Assembly (NCBI RefSeq): GCF_008831285.2
Contig: NC_045144.1
Location: 6,498,176-6,562,175, forward strand
DNA length: 64,000 bases
Source of the DNA: Nymphaea colorata
Taxonomy: Eukaryota > Streptophyta > Magnoliopsida > Nymphaeales > Nymphaeaceae
Reading direction: 5' to 3'
Shown: piece after piece, positions 44,601 to 57,700 of the stretch
Numbering within the stretch: the first letter of the stretch is position 1
How the letters are laid out: the number at the start of each line of letters is the position of its first letter
Translations under genes and position numbers: made by a program
Notes under the pieces: model-generated
What the model was told of the DNA's origin: nothing
The model's input: only the letters and a program-made list of their open reading frames with translations
The model's database searches: none

Positions 44601-47600
44601 TCTGTCCGCTAGTTTTCTTATTTTTGAGCATTATCACAAATATTATCTTTTTTTTTTGAAAAATGTATTTTAAAGATGGGAAAACTAACAAATTAGGAAA
44701 GAGAAAAAACATGATATTTTGATAAAATTTGTCAAAAATGAAAGTATTGCATTGTTATTACATTTTTTCCCATTGTGATTTGTTTAATGCATACATATTT
44801 AGGTTTCTCTTAACCTATGTGACATGGATGTAGTTATGGGTGCAGATAAGTCCAAAGCATTTTCAAAAGACCTTGGGTGTGGACTACTTATGTGTATATG
44901 TATAACAAATTAAATTAACAATATTATTTTAAATTTTTAAACAAGAAAGATACGAAGCAATCTATCTAACACAGACTTGCCATGCGGACGCTGGTGTGTC
45001 ATCAGACATGGTCTATGCCCATCCAGTGTGGTCAACTGCACCACACCAGTTTTGTCCAAAAGACAATGCATGCTGAACTTGCATCTCCGTGTGTAAGATG
45101 CAGCAAACTGAGATGAAAGCTAAGATTGTCCTCGTGTCAGTTTAAAAGTATATGTACTAAATGCTGTTTTTTAAGCTATTTCTTTCTCTCTCTCTCTCTC
45201 TCTCGTGTTCCCCCTCTATGTAACTCTCTCGCTTTTCATTTCTCCTTCATTTTCCCCTCTTTTGAACTCTCTTGTTCCCCCTCTCTAACTCCCTCTTTCT
45301 CTCTCATTCTTCTCCAATCTTTTAAAAGCTGTCTTTCTCTCTACCCTTTCGTTTCTCCTCTATCAGAAACTCCCCATCTTGTTTTTCCCCTCTTTTAGAA
45401 ACTCTCTCTTGCTCCCCCCTTAGGGATGATGAACTCATCTCCCCAGCCCTAAACTAGCAATAGTTTTTGGACGTTTGACTAAGGTAACCCCAAGGAAAAA
45501 GTCTATTTGTAACAATAGTACATGACTAAGAAGTTGAAAGAGAACAAAATCTAAAAAAGGTCAAAAGAGAAGAAATTATAAACATAAGGCTATGGAAAGC
45601 TATATCTAACAACTGACTATATATGTAACAAGACTCAAAAGGGATTAGGTTAGTGGACGATTCTGTAACACTGTAACTCTGATCCCTCTGGCTTTGAGTT
45701 TTCTTATATACCATAGTCACGAAAAACACGTTTTTTCCGAAAAAATTGCGATGAATTAAATTGACGTTTAAAACTTAAAACAATGCATTTTTTTGAAAAA
45801 AATGTAAAAGAAAAAACGTGTTTTTAATGCATTTTTTCTCATTTTTTCATTTTTTTCATTTTTTAATGCCAAACAGTTTTTTTTTCATTTTCTATTTTTT
45901 ATTTGTTGCTAATCTCCTTATCTTTTGATGTTTTGTCATTAGTTTCTCACTTATTTTATTTTCCCCCCATTTTTAGTTTTTTTTTAAAGTTTTTTAAAAT
46001 TTATCGTATTTTTTTCGTTTTTTCCCCATTTTTTCAAGCTCACCTTATAATACCCGAGAAAATCTCACCGTTGAAAACTTCCAAATATTATTTGTGACTA
46101 TGTTGCATTACATACATAGTCTACATATGTAATACAAAATTGTCCACTGACTCTATTCCCTATGCAGTCTGTTATGTAACTTTTCATAGCCTTATTGCTG
46201 CACCCACACCCAGATTTTTTTTTGAAAACTGCTGTGCCGGCATAGACACCCAGTATCTATGTGACGCAGCAAGCAATACATTCATGAATCAAAGTTCATA
46301 TTCATAAATTGACAATCATAGTAATATACATACCAAAGTTAACACAAATTGTTTCAATTTAAACCTACAAAAGACAGAAATGAGTGAGCCGACTTTTGGA
46401 TGACTTTAGAGTTTAGTCATGGATACATAGACCACACCTAACATGTTCTTGACCCTGTTCACTTCAAGCCTAGAGCTGCACTTTTATCCAGCCATGTCAA
46501 CAACCCAATGTGGTACCGTCTTAGCCTCTTAGATGAGTGCTTGTTACATAGCTTTTAACATTTTAATAGCTATTTGAGTTTTATTAATGCTTTTTGTTAG
46601 AAAACTGTTAGACAAATAAAAAATTAAAATGTCATTACTTATATATTATTTATTATACTTTTTATATTTTGAATTCCCAACATTTTCTCTTCAGAAAAGA
46701 ACAACCTGATTAGCACCCAACAAAATTTTGCAGATGTCCTGATAATATTTGTGATGATTAGATACCACTTGAAAGAAAAGGAAACTCCTAGTTTTTAAGT
46801 TGAGTTGTTTTAGGCCCAGTCTATAGTGATGAAAAAAAGGAGATAAGCGACACAGACTCTTTCAAAAGATTGCAGTGCCCAAGTCATCTTAGGTGCAGCA
46901 ACAAATAAATTACATGTTAATTGTTAAGGAATGCCTCCTACTTTTTCTCTATAACAGGAGGATTTCATTTTCTATGGGCCATAACTTGTTATGTCTTACT
47001 CATGCTAACTGCCAACTAAAAAAATGAATGGTGTTTACAACTTTACAAAGCAAAGGTTGGCATAATGCCATTAGTGTGTTTGGTTTGCTTCAAAAGATCT
47101 TGAAACCTTTAGATTTTTCAAAATTTCTTGCTTTATATATATATTGTTTGTGGGGGTTTCAAACATAAATTTTATTATATGGTAGGTTTAAAATTTGAAA
47201 AAAGTTTAAACTGCATTTAAAAAATCTCATGTTACTTTGAATTGCAAATATAGTGATAATTTTTTGTTTAACTTGTTATTGGTGTTTTTATTGTGGTATT
47301 ATGAAAATATTGCTAATATTGTGACATTAATAGAAGCCATAGTGTCACAAATGTGGACAATATTTGAGAAGATCACATTTTTTTGTCAAAATAGCATAAC
47401 TTTCTATAAAAGGGAAAATCTACAGACGTTCCTTGTGATAACATGTCAAGTTATCACGATATTTTCCTCGTTTTTATAAAAGAACATTTTTTTTTTTACT
47501 TTAGTGTATGTTTCCATTTTCTGATTGATTCTAAAGTTTTAAAAGCTGTTTTGAATTTTTAACAGTATATTAGTCAAAAACTTAGTACACGACTATTAGT

Positions 47601-49055
47601 TTTGTTTTTCTTTATTTTTATGTGTTTTAAATGTTTTGAATTCTGACTTCTGAGATTCTCTGGCATAGAAGATACCTGAGAAGAAGCTTGCTAATAGACA
47701 CCCGAGAACTGTATTGGTGACAATGGGTCAAAACTGTTGGTCATTATTGGCTTCCATTGGACGTTTGAAGGTGGTTCTCTTGCTAGCACATGATCTTCCT
47801 AAAAATAGAGTCTACTTTTTTGGTCTTTATTCCAATGTTCCTTATTTAGTTGGGTTATTTTTTTAGTTCAGTTTTTGTCAGGTATTGCATACGAACTACC
47901 TTTTTGCGTATATATGCAGCCTCTGTTCAAATTCATTGCATTATTGCATATGTTACATTGGTGTTGGTGACAATTGATAATCCCATTTCTGTTGATGATT
48001 TTTTTCCTCTCCTTTATCTGAAAGCTATTGATAAGTTTATCTTACACAGGAGGCAACAGCAAAAGTAGTGAGTTTGCAGCCAAAAATTCAAGATGAACTG
48101 ATTGCTCGAGAAATTGTGATAAATGATGCTGAATCTACCATACGATATAAACTCACAAAGCGGCAGACTCAAGAAGAGGTGAAATATTGATTTGCATTAG
48201 TATAGGTGTATTTCATTGTGTTAGCTTTGTAATCTGAGACTTATTATTGTCTTTTATGGAATAAAACTCTTCTTTTTTTCTTTTGCAGATCCAGAAATGC
48301 ACTGGTGCTGTGGTTATAACTAGGTGGTGGTTGGTTAGAAGCATGTGATGTTTTTAAAGAAGTCCAATTTCTTTGATTTTTTTACTCACTTACCTGCAAG
48401 TTTATGAATTTACCTTGAAGGGGAAAATATCGTCCTCCAAATGCAGTACAGGATAATGAAAAGCCATTGTATCTTCACATTTCTGCTGGTGCTCATGTGA
48501 GTATTGCTGCAGCAAATCTCAATAAAGTAGTTAAAATGTCCCTTCTTAAGCTTGGCCTCTTAGTAGCCAGTTCACTTTGAGGTTTTTTATTCAAATATTG
48601 AATTAGTGGGTTTTGTTTGTCATGCAATGTATATGTATGTGCCTTTCAGTTGATTTTTACTGCAATCTCGCACCCAAAACTTCTCTGTTACGACCTGACC
48701 CTAAAGAGCTGGTCTAATAAGTGGGCCAGCTTGGCTCTGAAAATTGTTGGGCCTTGGGGTAGATTTTTCATGAGGCCTGGCCCTATGACCTGGGTACTTA
48801 AACACTTAGCAGGACTGATGCCCTCTTTTTTTCCATTAGCCAAAAATATCACGATATTAATGAAAAAATGAAAAATGTGAAGACAATGCGAGAAATTGAA
48901 AATATTGCAAAAAAATATTCTTTTGCGTTTTTATCATGATTTTATGGCATTTATTTTATTTGTTTAGTCACATGCTGAAATGAGGGCAATCTCTTCGTTT
49001 TCTTTTAAAACTTTAATCTGGTTTCTCTTGGCCTTTAACCTGACCATCAGAGAGG

Positions 49056-49100
<45 letters not shown>

Positions 49101-52100
49101 CCACAGAGAGAGAGAGAGAAAGAGAGATATTACCACAGAGAGAGAGACAGAGAGAGATGATGATGATGATGTGGAGAGCTGCGAGGTGAGGACTGAGGAA
49201 GAGAGTGAAAAAGTTATGGTTCTCACTCTTTGAAAGTCTACGAAATTTCTTTAGCTTTACTTGTACTTATGTTACAAAAACAGGCTCAAACTTTTGAAAC
49301 TTACAAACCATGCATAAATAACTTTTATTTATTTAAACTTTTTTACAAGAGGCCATATAAAAATTAGCCATATAAAATAGCCACAAGTGTGTAGTAAAAT
49401 CATTGTCACAGAAATATGTTTTTTTTTTAAAAAAAAAAGTGATAAAAAATTAGCCATATAAAATAAAAAAACACAGTTTTTTTATGAAAAAAAGTTAGAA
49501 TGAAAAGAAAGAGAAAACAACGTGTCTTTTTCGCGTTTTTTTTCACATTTTTATTCTTTTTATTCATTTTTGTGTTTTTTAAATTCCAAACTATTTCTTT
49601 TTTCATTTTCTAATTTTTATTTGTTGCAAATCTACTTGTTTTTTGATCATTGTGTTATTAGTTTCTCACTCATTTTATTTTTTCCTCATTTTTAATTTTT
49701 TGTTGTAAAATTTACCATATTTCCCTTTTTTTTCAAGCTTGCTGTATTATACCCGAGACAAACCTTGCTGTTTAAAACCTAAGAAAGTTTTTTGTGACTA
49801 TGAGTAAAATACTAAAAAGTAAAAACAATATAACAGATGCGGAAAAAGACAGAAAAAACTGAAAAGCAGAAGCATCATTTCAAAAAAAAAAAAGAAAAGA
49901 AAAAGGACAAAAATGACCTCAACGCAGTTTGGCCGCATGAGATTCGCGTTGACAAACATCATTCGATGTTGTGTTGGAGTCGCACCTGCACCTGAATCAT
50001 GTCATCTTGGGTGTTTTTGCTGTTTTGGTGAATAGATGTGATAGCAGGGGATCTTCCTTGAGAATTTGGGTAACTTCAGCTTTGGAGGTTAGAGAGGATT
50101 GGTGGTAAAGCCTCCATTACTTCCCCCCTGCCTTAAAAGGGTGACATATTCGTGGTTTATAAGGTCTCCACTCTTGGAATTTCACCAAGAGCTCCCATTA
50201 GGGTTCAAGACACCCTGCCCATCAGGATCCAACATACCATGGTTTTGATTTACTCTTGGTGATAATCCATAGCCACTAATGGGAATCTGGAGCCCAGAAA
50301 TAGCATGTGCATTTTGCACCGGACTGGTTACAAACTGTTGTTCATTTTATTCTTTAGCCATTTGGATTTTTCCTCCATCCCTGCAATCGATCATCAAGGT
50401 CTCCTTGCCTTTATTTTTCTTCCATGGCTCTAGCATTGTCTTCGACAATATTGTGATTATTTCCCTATGATCGCTTGGGTTAGCATGGCGCTGATACTAG
50501 TCTTGAGGATCCTAATCAGAAATACAGTTCTTGATAAATCTGGAATTCAAGAAAGTAAGAGGAACTAGGAAAAGAAGGAGAAGAAGAAGGCCAAAATGAG
50601 AGAGAACTGGTCATTTTATTCATTGCATGCCTTCAATAATGTAAAAATTTTTGTAAGACTCTAAGAGTGTTCAGAGAATGGATTATCAGGAACTTGGACC
50701 CATGACCCATGTTTTAGTGTACATAGGTGGTGGTTTGATCCAATCCAGTTTCCTGTCTGCCCTTCATCTGCTACAAGATTATATATCAAGACATTGTGCG
50801 CTGTTACCTTTAGATGTAGAGGATCTGATTGCTAATTACTTAGAGCCTGCCTTACGTGGACGCACCATTTTGGGTGCGCCACCCATGTTGATGCTGCATG
50901 GGATCAACTACGGGTGCAGGTGGTGCTTTTTGGCCATGTCAATGTTCACCAAAATAAGAAGAAAAAGGAGGAAGAGGAGGAGAAAGGAGGAAGTTCTAAT
51001 AAATTGAAATGCTTTTGCATCTCATGTGAAAAGTTACTGGCACATTTGTACTATGTCTTTCTCATTTTCATAAACAGATATCAAACTTCAGAATATGCAC
51101 ACTTTGTATTTGTAGGTTTTGAAAATAAAATGACACTTTATTTCTATTTCAGGTTGTACAAATTTTAGGAGGCCCAGCTCGTTTATTCTTCTCTCTATCA
51201 AGCTGTAATTCAGTTAGGTTAATATTCTTGAACCCTAATTGTTTGTTGACATTGTCTTCCCTAGCTACACGACACAGCAGAAAGAATTAAAGCCGTTGAC
51301 TCTGCGGCTGCAATGGTTGAAGAGATCATGAGACAAGGTCAACATGGACATCCTGCATTGGCTCCCTTCCTCCCAATAGCAAGTACCACAAGCCAGGTAG
51401 GTTTCTCCATTCTGTCTGCAGAACCCAGCCTGTTGTGTCTGAGAGCAGCTGTAGTGTCTATAAGGTCTCTTTTTCTCTTCTTGTGATGATAATCCAGGCA
51501 ACCCAACCTCTATCTGCTTCCTTGTTCCTGGGATTTGAAGCGGATCCATCATTAAACATTGCTGCACGGATCCGTGGCCCAAATGTAAGCATTGCTTTTC
51601 CTTTTGGCTTCCAATCATGAGCATTTAGTGGCAAACCTATCTTCAAACTTTTGGTTGTTATGTCTAGATTATGTGTTGCTTTTGGTTTTTAACTAAACAT
51701 ACATTACATATTTGATATTTTTTATTTATTTTTGTTTGAAGTTAAATTGTCCTTAGTAAAATTTTGATTTTAGGATTTCTTTTTAATTGTTAAATCATCT
51801 CGTCAGTTGGCCAGCTGTGGTTCCATGTGATCTCATGTTCCTCTTTTTAGAGGATGTGCCATTAGGAAATAGCTTAGTTTTAGGTTTCTTTGGTGTATTT
51901 GTGTTTTTTGATAAATTTGATGTGAATTTCTTATATCTCAAGTCATTCTCTGACATCTCCATATCATTGGGAGAAATTGTTTTTTGTGCTGGTGGTGGTT
52001 GGGATTGATTTGCAGGACCAATATATAAATCACATTATGAATGAAACAGGAGCATCTGTTGTACTGAAAGGATGTGGTTCTGGCAATGCTGATGATGTCA

Positions 52101-54754
52101 AAGGTGAAGGTATAGCAATTGTTAATTCAAATTAATGTCTTACCTTTCCGTCGAAGAAAAAATAAAGCAGCTAGTTGTTTATGCTCTTTTTGGCTGTATA
52201 CTTAACAGTCTTCCTTTTTTTTTTTCCCATTTTTTTGGGTAGAATTACAGCCTTTACATTTATATCTATCAAGTAATAATTTGAAGAGCCTTGAAGCTGC
52301 TAAACTTTTAGCGGAACACCTTTTGGACACAATCAGCATGGAATGTGGTGCTACAAGGTCAGTGACTTTAGATTTAGGTGAACTGTCGTCTAAATATATT
52401 GGATTTCTTTCTGCCATTTTCACCTTTACTCTTCCATGGTTATCACAAATATTTTAGGTTGACTTACTAATAAAGAAGTTGGTGTCGTCTGGGAAGGCAT
52501 GATATTTCTTTGTTTCTGTCAGATTTTTTTTTTTTTGGGGTTTTGTCAAATGTTCTTTAGTGCCAACAAATTCAATGTTCAGAAGAGATGCTAAACTAGG
52601 TGCTAAAAGTTTCTAAATGATGGGCTCTCCGTAAATCAGTTATGCCTATTACATAAAGACTTACTTTCTTCTATGAATAACTGCAGCTGTTACATGTGAA
52701 GATGGCATTCAAAGCAAATCTGTCAGTAATAATTACTTTATTCAACAGAATTTGATGTTTGTGTTCATTATTTGCCTACAAGATTATTTTACAAATGTAG
52801 TTGGTTTGCCTTTTTTATTGTCGGTATATTTTAAGCGTTTATGATTATTAATTTAACTCTGTCTCACATTTGTTTCCTTGATTAGATACTTGTCTAACGA
52901 CTTTTATTTTACCTTGACTTTGCTGCATTTTGATGTTGTCTTGCTTGGCTATGTATTAGTTTTAAAAATGAAGAGAGAGGCATGCAACCAAAATCTGTGA
53001 AAGATGTAAGGCATGTCATACAGTTCTCTGAAACATGATATAATTGTTACAATCGGGAACCCACCCTCATGGCTTAGCTTTGTAATTTAGTGTCTTCGTG
53101 CATTTTTCTGCTGACTGTAATTTCATGGTTATACCTGTTGCTCAGAGTCCAGACTGCATACTGGAGCAAAAGGCAGAGGGAGCTCTTACCTTTCCTTTAA
53201 GGAAATACTCTTCATGCTCTTCCTAGATAAAGGGTTCAATTTAGTTAAAAGATTACATAGGTTTGAGGCAGAGGCAGGAGCCCATTTCTTTTAAGAATTA
53301 AAAGAAAAAAATTTCATTGAACGGCATGATCTATATGTAGTGAATTCAATTGAATGCATCCTTAGATGACATTGACCTAAATGTGCAAAAGAACATTTTT
53401 GTTATCTTTGAAAAGAAAATCTACAAAGCTACTTTCAACATGTCAAGGTGATCTCTGAATGTCGTACACGCAAGAAAGTTAAGAGCTGTACCAGGCCCGA
53501 GTAATTGACTGTCTGTAACTTAGAGATCATTACTTTCCTTCCACCTTTGTTTATATTGACATGCTCCGCCGACTGCCCTTTCTAAAGAAAAGAATTAGTT
53601 CTTTATGGGGTACTTTTATCAGAAAGTGAGACTGTATGTATTGTTTGCAGAGGGAGTTTATCCAACGGTATATCAAAATGACAAAAGCTTGTTTGTGACG
53701 ATAGTCTAAAGTCCCTTTTGTCCTATGTAACACGGGTACTTCTATTTAAGAGGAGTACCAGCATAGTACCGGTACGACATTGGTACGAGCGTGGGTGCAG
53801 CGTTAGGGACTGCGTTGACCGCACCGTGTATGGTCAATGTACCTGGGGTCAAATTTGTCCATTTTCAGACTCGGTCAACTTTGACCGAGTCTAAAATTGT
53901 CCGTTTTAGATTTTAACGTGTTTTACATTTTAACGCTTTTTACAATTTTCACGTTAAAATTATCGAAACCCTTATGTTTTGTCGAAGATGGTTTTCGTCT
54001 TCACTCTTTACCAAAGTGAAGAACTAAGTCTTCACTCTTTACCAAAGTGAAGAACTAACGATGACAAGTGAACGGCGAACGGTGAACAGCGAGCGGAGAC
54101 GGCAGGCGTGAACGGCGAACAACGACGGTTCTTCACTTCGTCTTCATTTTTTCTTTTTTTGTTTGCTGTTTTCTTCCTTTTTGATCGAGCTCCGTTCTTC
54201 TGTTCTTCCGTTAATGCATAAGACTGTATTGGTTGTTGTTGTATTCAATCTGGTGGCCAAGGAGAGGGACTGCTTGCCGGTATGTTTTGCAGAGGGTTTC
54301 CTCGACCCTCTGCCTTTAGGCGGAGGGTTTGCAGAGGCGGTGGTCAAAAGAAGAGCAAGGAGAAGAGAAGTGGGAAAAATCGGGGGGAGAGAGAGAGGAA
54401 GGGAGAGGGGAAGAACGAGGGTTTCAGTTTCCAAATCGCCCCAATGATTTTACTTTTAATAAAGTTGTGATTCTTATGATATGCAATTGTCACCCTACAA
54501 TTTCACCCGTGTCTCTCTACTTTTCTTCTACTATGATGTTCTTTTGTACTCTTGTCTTTGTGGTTCTTATGATGTTTTGGATTCATTTGTATCTTGAACT
54601 GCTAAGCTTTTCAGTTATCGCCTTATCGGTTATAGTTTTTTGCTTTTTAGATACACTAGTAATATGATAATATCTATAAATTTTGGATCATGATTTATGA
54701 ATATGTTATTCTGTTTGTAATTTTTTGATATATATATGTGTGAATATGTTATTC

Positions 54755-54795
<41 letters not shown>

Positions 54796-57700
54796 TGTGT
54801 GTGTATGTGTGACCGTACCCCTGCACCCAAGTTTTTATCCGTACTGCTACCCGTACCTATACCCATGTGACATAGCTTTTGTCTTTAATGGTGAGAAAAG
54901 TGTTGGGTGTTTTGGTCAGTGAGCACATTGCCATGTAAAGACACAAGACTTGTAACAGTGGCTTATTTATATAAAGAGGGCAATTCAAACAAATCTCGTT
55001 ATTGGCTTAAATGGCTTGGCATGTGCACTATCCAAGAACTAGGGATAACTTTCACAATTATGAAAACAAAATCACTTGAAATGACTACTGGACTTCTGTC
55101 TTGTCCTTTTTTTTTCCAAATAAAGGGTTAATCATTCGCAATTTTCATTGAAAGTTAAAATCTACCTCTGAACTGCCAGTGAGGATAGGAAACACAACTT
55201 GAACTTGATTTAAAAGCATGTGCAGTGCTTGGTAAGGTTGGCTTCACTGACACTCTAAGGCATGTTATATGCCTGATGGTTGAGGACCATGAGGAAAGCT
55301 ATCCTAGAAGTCACGTTCCTTTCATTAGTATGAGTGGATATGCTATCCATACTTTTATTTTTTCAGCTATTTGTTTTTTGGTGCTCACTTAAATATCCGT
55401 ATCAATGTACATGATGGGTGCAATTTTCCTGAGTTTCAGGGTATCTACAAGTAAGGCTTACAATGCAGTTCCACCCCCTCAACAGTTGCTGGTTGGCGTT
55501 CAAACCTCCAGTGCAAATGAAGAAAATAAAACTTCTGACAGGATTGTTTCTGCCTCAGCATGTTCTGCTACCACCTCTACTGCATTATCATCATCTTCTG
55601 TGGTTGCTATTTCTCCTGCTATGGCCGTGGTCTCTACAGTTCATTCCCAGGTGATAGGTCCACCTGGGGTTGTCAATATTGGACAACCACATCTGAATAC
55701 TGCTAATTGTTGTCCACCTTCATTCACTGGAACAAACTACAATGGATATGGAGGAATTTATCCGCAGGCTACACCATTGCAGCAAGTTGCACTTGCATTG
55801 ATACAGCCACCCAATCAAGCGCCTCCAGTGCAAGGTCCTTCATCAGATGCCGGCACGAAAAGCTCAGAACCTGAAAAACCTCAATCTGATAAGCGGTCTC
55901 ACAGGAGGAAGTTTCAGGAGCTACCTACTGAAAGTAAGAGATCTGCAGGATGTCATAAGGTGCGTCTTTCGTGTCTTCTAATGTTGAATCAAGTGAATAG
56001 TTTGGTAGTGAATGCTATTATGCTTCTTGCTTTCTTTGTGTTTCTTCTGCAAAACCACTAGTTGTTGACGATCTAAACGTTTTCTTGCTTATCTGTAGTC
56101 TTTTCCACACTAGGTATTGAGCCTATTGGCTTTGGTGTATTTTGTCAAGTTTAAAACTAAAACTAGAAATTTTAAAGGTTAATACTCTTTCTTTATTCTT
56201 TGAGAAAACGTGTATGACTCCCCCCCCCCCCCCCCCAAGTGAACCACACGTGTAAGTTAAACCTTCCAATTTCATATCTTATACACTCTCCTGGTTTGTT
56301 TACATTTTGTTCATCCCTGTTACCTTTCACAGGTATGTCAAATATGAGGCAGCATTACCATGAGTTTTAGGGGCAAATAGTCATTGACATGTAAAGGCAT
56401 TTGTGTTTTTAGTGCAGTCATCAGGACCATTTTTAGTTTTTTGCTCTTGTTTTGGTCAAGTTGTTAGCAATTGTTCTTGGACGTTTCCCTGTCATTGATG
56501 TAGTTTTCGAATTTTCTCTTTTTTGTATTTTGGTTTGTTCATGAGGTCTATTGATTTTGGTATAAAGAAGCTTTCACTGTCTCCTGAAAAGCAATAAAAG
56601 GGTTCTTCTGCACTTGCGGCAACTCTTTAAATGATCTGACTTGCATCTTATGAGTTTCTTGTGTTCTGCATGATCCAGAATGTCCATTTGCTGATTTTTG
56701 CTGCTAATATTCCAGGTATTTTCTCTCTGACCTTCTATGACGCTGACAGGCTGGTCCGAGATTCTATATTCCACATTCGTTTGCATGTTTCACAGGAATG
56801 CATTTTGCGGAGGTGCCATGCGCTACAGGGTGGCCATTGTAGTTTTTTCCAGGATACTGTTTATGGAATTTGGTCATGCCATTCAAGTCAGTTGAGCTAA
56901 GATTTGACCTTTAGCTGGTCTTAGGTCTTAAGGAAAAATTTCTAAAAAATGATCCTATATTTTTTGGTTTACAGTTTCAAAAGTTGACCTATGAAAGTAT
57001 GTCGTTGCAGGAAAAAAAGGAAATTTTTTTTCTTCCTTAGGGAGGAGTGATGGGTGCATGCAGTGTGGAAACTGTTAAGTGTTTTTGTTCATTTGTGCAG
57101 TCCTAGTGAATTTTTAGGTTCGTAGCTTTTCTATTCAAGGGGAATCAATGCCTGGAAGCTTCATTTGCATGCATGTGTTTGTCTGACTCATCGTGTCAGG
57201 TTCATGTGCAGTTTTAACTTTTAACATCTTGATAATCTTTGAGCTCACTTAATAGATTTAGATGACCAGTTTAGTTTTTTTCCTTTTCCTTTGTGGTATA
57301 AGGCAGATATGAATCTTTCTTCTTCTTTTTCCTTTTTTTTCCCCATCACTTACAACAGGAAACAGAATTTCTTAAGCCAGGTAATTCCTCAGAGTATCAA
57401 AGCTCAAGAAGTCTTCTGAGTATGCCACCACCAAGGAAGTTGCTCCCTCCATTTGCTAATGGAATGCCACCACCCCCTCCAAAATTTCTGCCACCACCCC
57501 CTCCAGAAACACCACCTCCACCCCCAAAGTTCAGTTCACAACCTCCAAAACTTGAAGCTGCACAGCCCACTGATAATAAATTGGATCATGGTCCTACTTC
57601 TGGTAGTGGTTTTCTCAAGTTCAGAATTCGTTGAAGTAGCGTGATTTCTTTAGTTACTAATCCAGCTTCTTTTTTGTTTCAGAAATTCTACTTAAACTTG

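Larger units (their letters stand above)
43689..48049. other. RIK intron 2, repeat-bearing
   Basis: 4.4 kb. It contains a nearly pure pyrimidine block (45178-45425), an AT-rich dispersed repeat (45720-46095), and a diverged copy of the GTACCTATGTGACATAG-type repeat near 46195-46270. No conserved frame is visible. Confidence 0.6.
48497..51264. other. RIK intron 5, repeat-bearing
   Basis: 2.8 kb with a (GA)n block (49052-49160), a second AT-rich repeat copy (49430-49810) and an LTR-retrotransposon relic (49930-50690). No gene is visible. Confidence 0.6.
52358..55439. other. RIK intron 9, repeat-bearing
   Basis: 3.1 kb. It holds a perfect inverted repeat (53867-53892), a duplicated hairpin (53998-54058), a purine-rich segment (54240-54430), and a (TA)n-linked repeat (54720-54880). 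No gene is visible. Confidence 0.6.

Noticed and set aside
45126-45398. 90-aa Ser/Leu/Phe-rich frame
   Set aside because: Composition artefact of the homopyrimidine block.
50678-51007. 109-aa plus-strand frame in RIK intron 5
   Set aside because: No similarity recognised. It ends in a purine-rich Lys/Arg run and lies between RIK exons.
54163-54447. 94-aa frame in RIK intron 9
   Set aside because: Purine-rich low-complexity translation. Several overlapping frames are equally open, and no domain is seen.
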